64,000 nt of DNA from Rhizobium sp. BK399. Its GTDB lineage: Bacteria; Pseudomonadota; Alphaproteobacteria; Rhizobiales; Rhizobiaceae. Of the stretch, positions 54,101-62,077 are shown piece by piece (positions within the stretch are counted from its first letter, which is position 1; each line of letters starts with the position of its first letter). The stretch spans positions 1 to 64,000 of the forward strand of contig NZ_JACIAH010000009.1 in NCBI RefSeq assembly GCF_014194695.1. Direction: 5' to 3'. The notes beneath the pieces were generated by a model. It was not told the DNA's origin and did not search any database. It saw nothing but the letters and a program-made list of their open reading frames with translations. The translations under genes were made by a program, and so were the position numbers.

Positions 54101-54763
54101 TCACTCTGCCTGCATGTAATCCGCCACGCTGTAGCAGTGGCTAGCCTGATAGGCGTTGCGCCCCCTGTTCATGTGCGTCAGGTTGAACGTGCGAATAGCG
54201 GCCAGGACACGGCGGCTCGTGAGGAATGTGCGGATCGACAAAGAGCTTTGCACATTGATGCCGAAAATGTTTGCACCACGCGGGAAGAAATAACTGACAT
54301 GCTCTGGCATCGCCACACTTTGCTCGAGAAAGTGTTCATCCACCTGGCTCGGCGTTGCTGAACCATCTATCGTGAAATCCGAAAGATGCACGATGAACCT
54401 GGCGCGGATATCGTCACCGTGGGCATAGAGCGTAAAGAGCTCCATCCAGCTCGCATTGACGCGGACAAGCGGCTTGTCCAAGGTGGATGGCAGACAGGAA
54501 ACCGACCAGTAGTAGCGCTCGGTCTTGCGGATCATCGGAATGCAGTTTGGGCCGTATAGCCCGACAATCTCCAGCAGTTGCCCCGCTTGCGGGCGGTTGA
54601 GGAGCTTCTCAAATCGAGCGACATATTTGAAGCGCTGTTCAAGGGACTCTGGGCGCTCGCCCACGTCCGGCAGCTCGATCTTGCCCGCTATCCAATCGCG
54701 CTGCTGCTCAGGATCAAGGAACTGCCGCACACCGGTTGTTCTCGGGCGTAAAGTCGCGGCCAT
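54101..54763 (-). CDS. Hypothetical protein
   Basis: 220 residues, soluble, no signal peptide. Segments such as RYYWSVSCLPSTLDKPLVRV, NASWMELFTLYAHGDDIRAR and FPRGANIFGINVQSSLSIRT suggest an alpha/beta domain of uncertain type. It is not recognised. The frame is long, uninterrupted and has good coding texture, so it is probably a real gene. It is convergent with the cyclase gene. Confidence 0.6.
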   Translation of the reverse strand: MAATLRPRTTGVRQFLDPEQQRDWIAGKIELPDVGERPESLEQRFKYVARFEKLLNRPQAGQLLEIVGLYGPNCIPMIRKTERYYWSVSCLPSTLDKPLVRVNASWMELFTLYAHGDDIRARFIVHLSDFTIDGSATPSQVDEHFLEQSVAMPEHVSYFFPRGANIFGINVQSSLSIRTFLTSRRVLAAIRTFNLTHMNRGRNAYQASHCYSVADYMQAE

Positions 54764-54975
54764 ATCAGACGTCCTGCGAAACTCGTATGCTCGTCATAGC
54801 CCGCTCCTGTTTTCTCGCTAAGGCTTCAGCGAATCTCACCATCGCGCCCGATGCGCCTTCGAATGATATGTCGCCAATCGTGAATTTGGAAAGTCTACGC
54901 GACGACGCCCCCCTTTCATTCAGAAAGGTCTCTGTCTGAAGCTGCTGTTGGGATAAGCTCTTGTGGCGCGGCTTG

Positions 54976-56033
54976 ATGTCAGCGGCCAGCGTGATGCAAG
55001 ATCCTTCCTGCTCAATCGAACAGAGATCGACAGATGGAGAATTCCGCCGCTTGGCTTGGGCTGTTCTGGCTGTTTTAGTAGCAATCCTCGTAGCCTTGGC
55101 CACCGCATGGGCCTCGCTCGCATTATGGTATCGCTTTCCGGCATCAGACGTCGCCAGAGGTTTTGCCGCCGTGCTGTTCGCTCTTTTCGGAGTTTTCACG
55201 ATCGTCGCGCTGTTGGGCTCCTGGCGGCACAAGGCAATCCTGACATTTGCAGCTTTGTTGGCACCGGTGGAATACGATCAAGCCCGTCGCGGACGCAGGC
55301 AGCCGACGTCGGGCGACAGGTTACAGGCAACGGCGATCTGCTGGCGCTCACCAATGTCCGCGAGTTCGAGTGGCGTAGCAGCACCGACTTCACTGAGCGA
55401 TGGACGACGCGTACCTATGACATGAGCAAGCTCCGCACGGTCGACCTGTTCATGTCTTATTGGGCGGGGCCAGAGATTGCGCACGTGATCTTCAGCTTCG
55501 GTTTTGAAGGAGGTGAGCAGCTTCCGTGGTCGATCGAAGTCCGCCGCCGGGCTGGAGGCGCGTTCTCGCCGCTTGCTGATCTATTAAGAGCATCCTCAGG
55601 TGATCAGCGCCGCAGACGAGCGGGATGTTGTGGGCGTCCGGTCGAACTTCCGTGGTGAAGATGTCCAAATTTACCGCCTGAAAGCATCTCCGCAACAGGC
55701 GCGGGCACTCCTGCGGGATTATGTTGCAGACGCCAATGCCCTCGCAGCGACGCCGGCGTTCTATAACTCGACACGAGCAACTGCACGACGACGGTCGTCA
55801 AGATGATGCGCCTGGTTGGAGACAAGGTTCCCTTCGACTGGCGTCTCATCGTCAACGGCTATCTTCCCGACTTCGCCTATGATCGCGGCCCGGTGGATAC
55901 CTCAGTGTCGCCTGCTGAACTCAGGACCGTCGCTCATATCGGCGAGCGGGCTCGGGCCGACGGATTGTCGCCGAACTTCTCAAAGTCGATCCGCGGCGGC
56001 GTACCTTCGCCAGCGCCGGAGGGTCAGCGATGA
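54976..56033 (+). pseudogene. DUF4105-family membrane protein, multiply frameshifted
   Basis: Pieces in successive frames form one protein. A helix-rich N-terminus comes first (AVLAVLVAILVALATAWASL, then LFALFGVFTIVALLGSWRHK). The body follows (NVREFEWRSSTDFTERWTTR, FMSYWAGPEIAHVIFSFGFE), then YRLKASPQQARALLRDYV and LIVNGYLPDFAYDRG at the end. At least three frame changes lie between about 55260 and 55800. DUF4105 proteins are inner-membrane proteins of unknown role. This copy is dead. Confidence 0.75.
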
Positions 56034-56227
56034 ATGGCAAAAATCCCTTGTTTTCATCGCACGTGGAAAACGCCGATCTAAGCCGATAGCGGATACGACG
56101 TCACAATCTCGTGCTTTACCTCACCGACGTTGCCACCATATCGCACAAGTACGAGCGCAAGCTCTTTGCTGAAGAGTGAAAAGCCGCCGGTTGATTGTCG
56201 TAACCTGCACAAACCAAGAGGTAGGAC

Positions 56228-56443
56228 ATGCACAAGTTCACTGTTATCGTCATGGATCAAATCGAGGCTGACACCGCTGAGGAAGCAGCCCTGCTCATGT
56301 ATCAAGGGCTGGCCAATGGGCCCTTGCCTTTGCGCTATTCGGTCACTGATGAGACAAGCATCACCACCGATCTGGTGCTTGATCGGCAAACGGCAGATGA
56401 TTTCGCCCGTCTCGATCATACTGCAGACCCGGGCAACTGGTGA
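56228..56443 (+). CDS. Small hypothetical protein (71 residues)
   Basis: ATG 56228 is preceded by AGAGGTAGGAC. The product starts HKFTVIVMDQIEADTAEEAA and contains an alternating strand/helix pattern of a small alpha/beta domain. No family recognised. It lies between the DUF4105 relic and the iclR gene. Confidence 0.55.
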   Translation: MHKFTVIVMDQIEADTAEEAALLMYQGLANGPLPLRYSVTDETSITTDLVLDRQTADDFARLDHTADPGNW

Positions 56444-56714
56444 TGCTCCGAGCCTCAAAGTCACCGAGCATGTGCCAAAAGTGTGTGGCCACCATCTCTA
56501 TAACTCAAGATTGCGCGGGTCATGAGCTATTGCATGGTGGTTCAATCACTCATCTGGAGCCGTACGCGCCACCGAGGCTAGATGATCCATGCCTTGGAAA
56601 ACTTCACCATTCCCCTTAAATGCCTTCGTTGAAGGTCGGTGTCCTCACCTATTCCAAAAGATCGAGAATGATTTATTGAACGTCCGACATCGGCGGCTGC
56701 AGGAGGATTGCGTT

Positions 56715-57569
56715 ATGGTTGGCGACAGAGAAAAGACGAGAGGAAGGCCCGGCCGGAAGCCTTTGAAAGACGCGGCCTCATCATCCGTCCAGGTGCTCGA
56801 CCGCAGCCTTAGACTTCTGGAACTCGTGGCTGAGGGTGATGGGGCTGTTCTGAGCGAACTCGCCGAGCAGTCCGGGATGGCAACCTCCACTGTGCACCGA
56901 CTTCTCAATTCCCTCGCCCAGCATGGCATGGTCGCCCATGACGGTGAGACCGGTGCGTGGACGGTCGGCGTAAAAGCCTTCGAGATCGGGACGGCCTACA
57001 TGCGCTTTCGCAAGCTCGGCACGATCAGCCGGCCGTTTCTGAAGCAATTGATGGGCGCGTGCGGCGAGACGGCAAATATCGCCATCGAAGAGGATGGCGA
57101 CGTCGTCTTCATCTCGCAGGTGGAAAGCCACGCACCAATGCGCGCCTTTTTTCGCCCCGGCCGACGCGGGCCAATCCACGCATCCGGGATTGGCAAGGCC
57201 ATCCTATCGACGTGGCCGGACAAGCAGATCGAAGCCCTGCTTTCCGGCCGCTCGCTTGAACGGTTCACTGACAAGACCCGCGACAGCTTGGCCTTGCTGC
57301 TGCAGGATATTTCCGGGATTCGATTGCGTGGCTGGTCGATCGATGACGAAGAGCACACACTTGGCATGCGCTGTGTAGCGGCGCCGATTTTCGACGAATA
57401 CGGCGAAGCCGTCGCAGGCATTTCCGTTTCGGGGCCGGCCGTCCGTATGCCTGACAACAAGCTCGAGGCGGTCGGCCCACTCGTTCTTGCGGCGGCCAAG
57501 GGCTTGACCAAAGCAATGGGGGGCCGATCGCGGCCCCTGTTGTCGATAGATGTCGCCAGCCAGGGCTGA
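56715..57569 (+). CDS. IclR-family transcriptional regulator of purine catabolism
   Basis: 284 residues from ATG 56715 with AGGAGG eight bases upstream; earlier in-frame codons are not needed. The winged HTH (LSELAEQSGMATSTVHRLLN, SLAQHGMVAHD) is followed by the GAF-like effector domain (GETANIAIEEDGDVVFISQV, HASGIGKAILSTWPDK). It converges with guaD, ending 16 bases from it, and is the likely regulator of the guaD-puuD or ureide genes by position. The ligand is unknown (glyoxylate or allantoin-type in relatives). Confidence 0.85.
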   Translation: MVGDREKTRGRPGRKPLKDAASSSVQVLDRSLRLLELVAEGDGAVLSELAEQSGMATSTVHRLLNSLAQHGMVAHDGETGAWTVGVKAFEIGTAYMRFRKLGTISRPFLKQLMGACGETANIAIEEDGDVVFISQVESHAPMRAFFRPGRRGPIHASGIGKAILSTWPDKQIEALLSGRSLERFTDKTRDSLALLLQDISGIRLRGWSIDDEEHTLGMRCVAAPIFDEYGEAVAGISVSGPAVRMPDNKLEAVGPLVLAAAKGLTKAMGGRSRPLLSIDVASQG

Positions 57570-57584
57570 GCCAAAACCGGACTA

Positions 57585-58931
57585 TCAGGCCGTTTCCAGC
57601 GTCCGGGGTGCTTTCGACGCATTTTCCTTTCGGACCTTTGCCTTCATCGGCCTGCCGCCGACGTAGACTTCGGCGATGCAGCGGTCGTCACCCATTGTCT
57701 GGAGAATGAAGAGTTCTTCGGCAAGCGATGTCACGGTATGCATGCGATATTCCATCGCTGACTTCGCCCTGGAATCAAGGATGACGATATCGGCATCGGC
57801 GCCAGCCTCGAGCGAGCCGATTGATCGTTCAAGCCCGAGTGCGAGAGCGTTGCCCCGCGTCATGCGGTAGAAGGAATTCAGCGGAGTGAGCCGCTGACCC
57901 TGCAGGTGCAGCACCTTGTAGGCCTCATCCATTGTCTCCAGCATAGAGAAGCTTGTGCCCGCCCCGACATCGGTTGCGACGGACCATCGCCCACCAAGCT
58001 TGTCGAAACGCGCAGCGTCAAACAGCCCTGATCCAAGAAAGAGGTTCGATGTCGGGCAAAAGACGGCGACCGCACCTGTTTCGCAAAGAGCGCCGACCTC
58101 CCGATCACTCATGTGGATGCAATGGCCTAGCAGCATGCGATCATTCAGCAGGCCGTACCGCGCGTAAATATCCGTATAATCCTTCGCTTCGGGATAAAGG
58201 GACGTGGCAAAGGTGATTTCATCACGATTTTCGGAGAGATGCGTCTGGACGTAGCAATCAGGGTGCTCGGCAACCAGCGCCCTGCTCATGTCCATCTGCT
58301 CAGGTGTGGAGGTGATGGCAAACCGCGGACTGATGGCGTAGCGTGCGCGGCCGCGGCCATGCCATTTCCCGATGAGCTGCTTCGTCTCGTCATATCCGCG
58401 CTGCGGTGTATCGCGGAGTTCGTCCGGCGCGTTGCGATCCATCATCACCTTGCCGCCGATCACGCACATGCCACGCGCTTCAGCTGCTGCAAAATATGCG
58501 TCGACGCTTTCCGGATGAACCGAGCAGTAGGCGACAGCAGTGGTGGTGCCGTTTGAAAGCAGTTCGTCCATGAAACGGTCGGCCACCTCTGCTGCGTGAG
58601 CGGCACGCGCGAACTTTTGCTCCTCGACGAAAATATAGGTGTTCAGCCATTCGAGCAGCTGCGCACCATAGGAGGCTATTGCCTGGGTCTGCGGAAAGTG
58701 CAGATGCGTATCGATAAAGCCTGGCAGAATGAGGTTCGGCCGGTGATCCACAACCGAAAGATTGGCGCCTGCCTCTCTGCTGATGTCGATGTAGGAGCCG
58801 AGCGCTGCCACCTTGCCGCCTCGCACAAGAACTGCGCCATCCTCGATATAGCGGTAGGACGATGTGTCATCGATGCCCTTGGGTTCGGCGACGAATGTCA
58901 GCACGCGGCCGCGGATAAGAATGTCGTTCAT
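57585..58931 (-). CDS. guaD: Guanine deaminase
   Basis: 448 residues from ATG 58931, which overlaps the puuD stop (ATGA). It has the amidohydrolase pattern: LPGFIDTHLHFPQ (HxH zinc ligands), YVQTHLSEN (His), LLGHCIHMSDRE (His) and VATDVGAGTSFSM (Asp). TSLAEELFILQTMGDDR near the end is typical of GuaD. It converts guanine to xanthine, feeding xanthine dehydrogenase encoded at the end of the window. Confidence 0.93.
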   Translation of the reverse strand: MNDILIRGRVLTFVAEPKGIDDTSSYRYIEDGAVLVRGGKVAALGSYIDISREAGANLSVVDHRPNLILPGFIDTHLHFPQTQAIASYGAQLLEWLNTYIFVEEQKFARAAHAAEVADRFMDELLSNGTTTAVAYCSVHPESVDAYFAAAEARGMCVIGGKVMMDRNAPDELRDTPQRGYDETKQLIGKWHGRGRARYAISPRFAITSTPEQMDMSRALVAEHPDCYVQTHLSENRDEITFATSLYPEAKDYTDIYARYGLLNDRMLLGHCIHMSDREVGALCETGAVAVFCPTSNLFLGSGLFDAARFDKLGGRWSVATDVGAGTSFSMLETMDEAYKVLHLQGQRLTPLNSFYRMTRGNALALGLERSIGSLEAGADADIVILDSRAKSAMEYRMHTVTSLAEELFILQTMGDDRCIAEVYVGGRPMKAKVRKENASKAPRTLETA

Positions 58932-60169
58932 TGAACTTTCTCCGCGCTGATGGCGCTTTCGTACCAAGAGACAAGGAGGCGACGCTCCTCGTCGGAGATC
59001 TGCGTGACATTGGCCGGGGGCATGGCATGCGAGCGGCCAGCCTGCAGGTAGATCTCGCGAGCATGGGCGGCAATGTCCCTATCCGTATCAAGCACGACGC
59101 CCTTTGGCGGCGCGATGATGCCCTCCCAACCCGGCTCCTTCGCGTGGCACATCGAGCAGCGTCCCATCACGGTGTCGCGGACCTTGGGAAAGGCTTGAGC
59201 GGCGATGAATGGCTGCTGGTTGGCCGAGATCCTGGCATCTTCCGACTGACCCGTCAGCACCTTCGGGACCGTCGAGAGCCACATGATGGCAATGAACAGG
59301 AGCGCTGTGACAAGCCATGTCCATGTCGGATTGCCTGCATTGGCGTGGCGGGTATTGAAATAATGGCGGATCGTAACGCCCATCAGGAAGACGAGAGAAG
59401 CAATGATCCAGTTGAACTGGGTGCCGAATGCCAACGGATAGTGGTTGGACAGCATCAGGAACAGCACAGGCAGGGTCAGGTAATTGTTGTGCGTCGAGCG
59501 CTGCTTGGCGATCTTCCCGTACTTAGGGTCGGCCTTGCGGCCGGCGATGAGGTCGGCGACGACGATCTTCTGGTTCGGAATGATGATGAAGAAGACGTTC
59601 GCGGACATGATCGTCGCGGTGAAGGCCCCGAGATGCAGGAACGCAGCGCGACCCGTGAAGAGATGGGTGTAACCCCAGGCAACGCCGACCAGGATGAAGT
59701 ACAGCGCCACCATCAGTCGTGTATTGTCATTGCCGAAGGGCGACTTGCAGATAACATTGTAGGTGATCCAGCCAAGCACAATCGAACCGAGCGATATCGC
59801 GATCGCGGCAGGCTTTGATACATCAAGGACGTTGGGGTCGATCATGTAGAGGTCGGCGCCGGCATAATAGACGAGACAGAGCATGCCGAAGCCGGAAAGC
59901 CAGGTGACATAGCTTTCCCATTTGAACCAGACCAGGTGGTCCGGCATGTTGGCGGGCGCAACGAGATACTTCTGGATCTGGTAGAAGCCTCCGCCGTGAA
60001 CCTGCCATTCCTCCCCGAACGCGCCCAGTGGAAGATCGGGCCGCTTTTTCAGGCCAAGATCGAGCGCGACGAAATAGAAAGACGATCCGATCCAGGCGAT
60101 CGCCGTGATCACATGCAGCCAGCGGACGGCGAACGTCAGCCAATCCCACGCGATAGCATATTCGTACAT
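58928..60169 (-). CDS. puuD: Membrane-bound urate hydroxylase PuuD with cytochrome c domain
   Basis: 413 residues; GGGAGGT precedes the ATG. Up to nine membrane helices follow (WLTFAVRWLHVITAIAWIGS, then RLMVALYFILVGVAWGYTHL). The C-terminal 90 residues form a cytochrome c domain with CSMCH and the axial Met region HAMPPANVTQI. It oxidises urate to 5-hydroxyisourate in the periplasm-facing membrane and passes electrons to the respiratory chain. It is coupled to guaD by a 4-base overlap. Confidence 0.93.
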   Translation of the reverse strand: MYEYAIAWDWLTFAVRWLHVITAIAWIGSSFYFVALDLGLKKRPDLPLGAFGEEWQVHGGGFYQIQKYLVAPANMPDHLVWFKWESYVTWLSGFGMLCLVYYAGADLYMIDPNVLDVSKPAAIAISLGSIVLGWITYNVICKSPFGNDNTRLMVALYFILVGVAWGYTHLFTGRAAFLHLGAFTATIMSANVFFIIIPNQKIVVADLIAGRKADPKYGKIAKQRSTHNNYLTLPVLFLMLSNHYPLAFGTQFNWIIASLVFLMGVTIRHYFNTRHANAGNPTWTWLVTALLFIAIMWLSTVPKVLTGQSEDARISANQQPFIAAQAFPKVRDTVMGRCSMCHAKEPGWEGIIAPPKGVVLDTDRDIAAHAREIYLQAGRSHAMPPANVTQISDEERRLLVSWYESAISAEKVQ

Positions 60170-60306
60170 AGGGACCTCCCAGTTCTTGAGTACGGTTCTG
60201 CCATCGCGCGACTTCCCCGAAAATCCCGGTTAATCCTCGAACACTTTCAAAAAAATCTATAAGATCGCGCCGGTGCCCCTCGCGCAACGGTGTGGTAAAA
60301 ACTCTC

Positions 60307-61251
60307 ATGTCCTATCTCGACAATGTGCGTGTCTTCGTCCGGGTGATCGAACTCGGTACACTTTCAGCCGCGGGACGCGACCAGCGCGTGACCCCTGCGG
60401 TCGCCAGCAATCGCATCAAGGAACTGGAGATCCACCTCGGCGTCAGGCTGTTCAACCGTACGACCCGTAAGCTGTCGCCGACCGAGCATGGCCGCGTATT
60501 CTACGAAGGGGCGGTCAAGATCATCGAAGCGGTGAATGAGGCAGAGGCAGCAATCGCGGATCTGTCGCGCAATCCCAAAGGCTCGCTCAGAATTACCGCG
60601 CCGCTCGGCATTGGCCGCAGGCTGATCGCATCCGGCATCCCGGAATTCCATGACAAGTACCCGGATATCGAAGTGCGGGTGCGCCTTTCGGACCATAATG
60701 TCGACATCCTTGCCGAAGGTGTTGATGTTGCCTTCAAGCTTGGCGTGCTCGAGGATTCGAACCTGCACATGCGCGGCATCCTCAACTGCCAGCGCGTCTT
60801 GTGTGCCTCTCCGGCCTATATCGCGCGGCGCGGCCTGCCCGAAAACGCCGATGCGCTGATCGCCGACAAGCACGACTGTCTCTTGCTGCGCTATCCGGGT
60901 TCGAAGGAATATTTCTGGATGCTGGTGACCGCCGACGGCCCGCGCAAGTTCGATGTGGCTGGCCCCTATGACAGTGACGACGGCGATGTGCTGACGCAAT
61001 GGGCACTGGAGGGTCGCGGCATCATCAACAAGCCGCTCTTCGAGGTAAAGGCCGATCTCAATGCAGGCCGCCTGGTGGAGATCCTCAAGGATAGCCCGCC
61101 AGCCTCTGTCCAACTCGCGGCAATCTATCCGCACAAACGCTTTCAGGACCCGAAGGTCCGGCTGATGATCGATTTCATGGCTGATCGTTGTCAGCGCTTG
61201 ATCGGAAAGCTGCTCGAAGAGGAACCGGCTGTCGAGGCAGTTGCCGGCTGA
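60307..61251 (+). CDS. LysR-family regulator of the purine cluster
   Basis: 314 residues from ATG 60307 (MSYLDNVRVFVRVIELGTLS). The HTH region is TLSAAGRDQRVTPAVASNRI and the effector domain follows (SLRITAPLGIGRRLIASGIP). It is divergent from puuD with 137 bases between. Its last 61 bases overlap the end of the convergent xdhC. Relatives regulate xanthine/urate genes. Confidence 0.88.
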   Translation: MSYLDNVRVFVRVIELGTLSAAGRDQRVTPAVASNRIKELEIHLGVRLFNRTTRKLSPTEHGRVFYEGAVKIIEAVNEAEAAIADLSRNPKGSLRITAPLGIGRRLIASGIPEFHDKYPDIEVRVRLSDHNVDILAEGVDVAFKLGVLEDSNLHMRGILNCQRVLCASPAYIARRGLPENADALIADKHDCLLLRYPGSKEYFWMLVTADGPRKFDVAGPYDSDDGDVLTQWALEGRGIINKPLFEVKADLNAGRLVEILKDSPPASVQLAAIYPHKRFQDPKVRLMIDFMADRCQRLIGKLLEEEPAVEAVAG

Positions 61252-62072
61252 TTGCGCGACGCCGACCAGCTGAGCGCCGCAGTCGTGATTTCTGCTGCGG
61301 CAAGGGTCGCAATAACGGCCGGACGTTTGTCCTTAACTGCCGTTCCGCCAATCGGGCAGACGAGGTTGGCAAGCAGTTCTGGGGCACCGACCTCGCGTGA
61401 CAGCCAGGTGCGAAATGTTGCCTTCTTCGTCTTCGAGCCAATCATGCCGACATAGGCGGCGTCCGGGCGCTGGAGCGCTTCGGCAGCAATCAGGAAATCC
61501 AGGGCGTGATCATGTGTGAGGATCACGAAACTGCTGCCGGCCGGTGCATCACGCACCACCGCTTCTGGCACGGCCGTCAGGCAGGTTTCGATGTGAGGGG
61601 CGGTCGAGGCACTGAGCTCGTCTTCCCGCGTATCCACGAGAACGACGCGAAGCGGTGCCAGCGACAGCGCATAGGCGAGTGCATCGCCGACATGGCCGGC
61701 GCCGAACACATACACATGAGGGCGTGTTGCGATGTCACGGTCGTTGCGTGCGATGAGGTCCCTGGCGATATCAGGGTTGAGCGCTGTGAAGACAAGGTTG
61801 ACGCGACCACCGCAGCACTGGCCGATCTCCGGCCCAAGCGGCACATTCATCGCCGCAGCCGGGATCCCGAGGCGCAATGCCCGGCGTGCCTGATCGATGG
61901 CCATATGTTCGAGCTGGCCACCGCCGATGGTCGCAAAGGTTGCCCGTTCCGAAACGAGCATCCAGGCATCGGTGTCGCGCGGCGTGGAGCCTGCAGCGCC
62001 TGCCACCTCGATGAGGATAGATGCCGGTTCGCGTCGGATAAAATCCCGGATATTTTCGCGCGCTCCAAGCAT
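61191..62072 (-). CDS. xdhC: Xanthine dehydrogenase accessory protein XdhC
   Basis: 293 residues. The N-terminal XdhC/CoxI domain has GSTPRDTDAWMLVS and ATIGGGQLEHMAID, with CCGGRVNLVF. The C-terminal Rossmann-like part reads YVFGAGHVGDALAYAL and AYVGMIGSKTKKATFRTWLS. It inserts sulphurated molybdenum cofactor into XdhB. It starts 5 bases after the xdhB stop. The last 20 codons lie inside the convergent lysR gene. Confidence 0.92.
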   Translation of the reverse strand: MLGARENIRDFIRREPASILIEVAGAAGSTPRDTDAWMLVSERATFATIGGGQLEHMAIDQARRALRLGIPAAAMNVPLGPEIGQCCGGRVNLVFTALNPDIARDLIARNDRDIATRPHVYVFGAGHVGDALAYALSLAPLRVVLVDTREDELSASTAPHIETCLTAVPEAVVRDAPAGSSFVILTHDHALDFLIAAEALQRPDAAYVGMIGSKTKKATFRTWLSREVGAPELLANLVCPIGGTAVKDKRPAVIATLAAAEITTAALSWSASRNQPATASTAGSSSSSFPIKR

Positions 62073-62077
62073 CGGTC

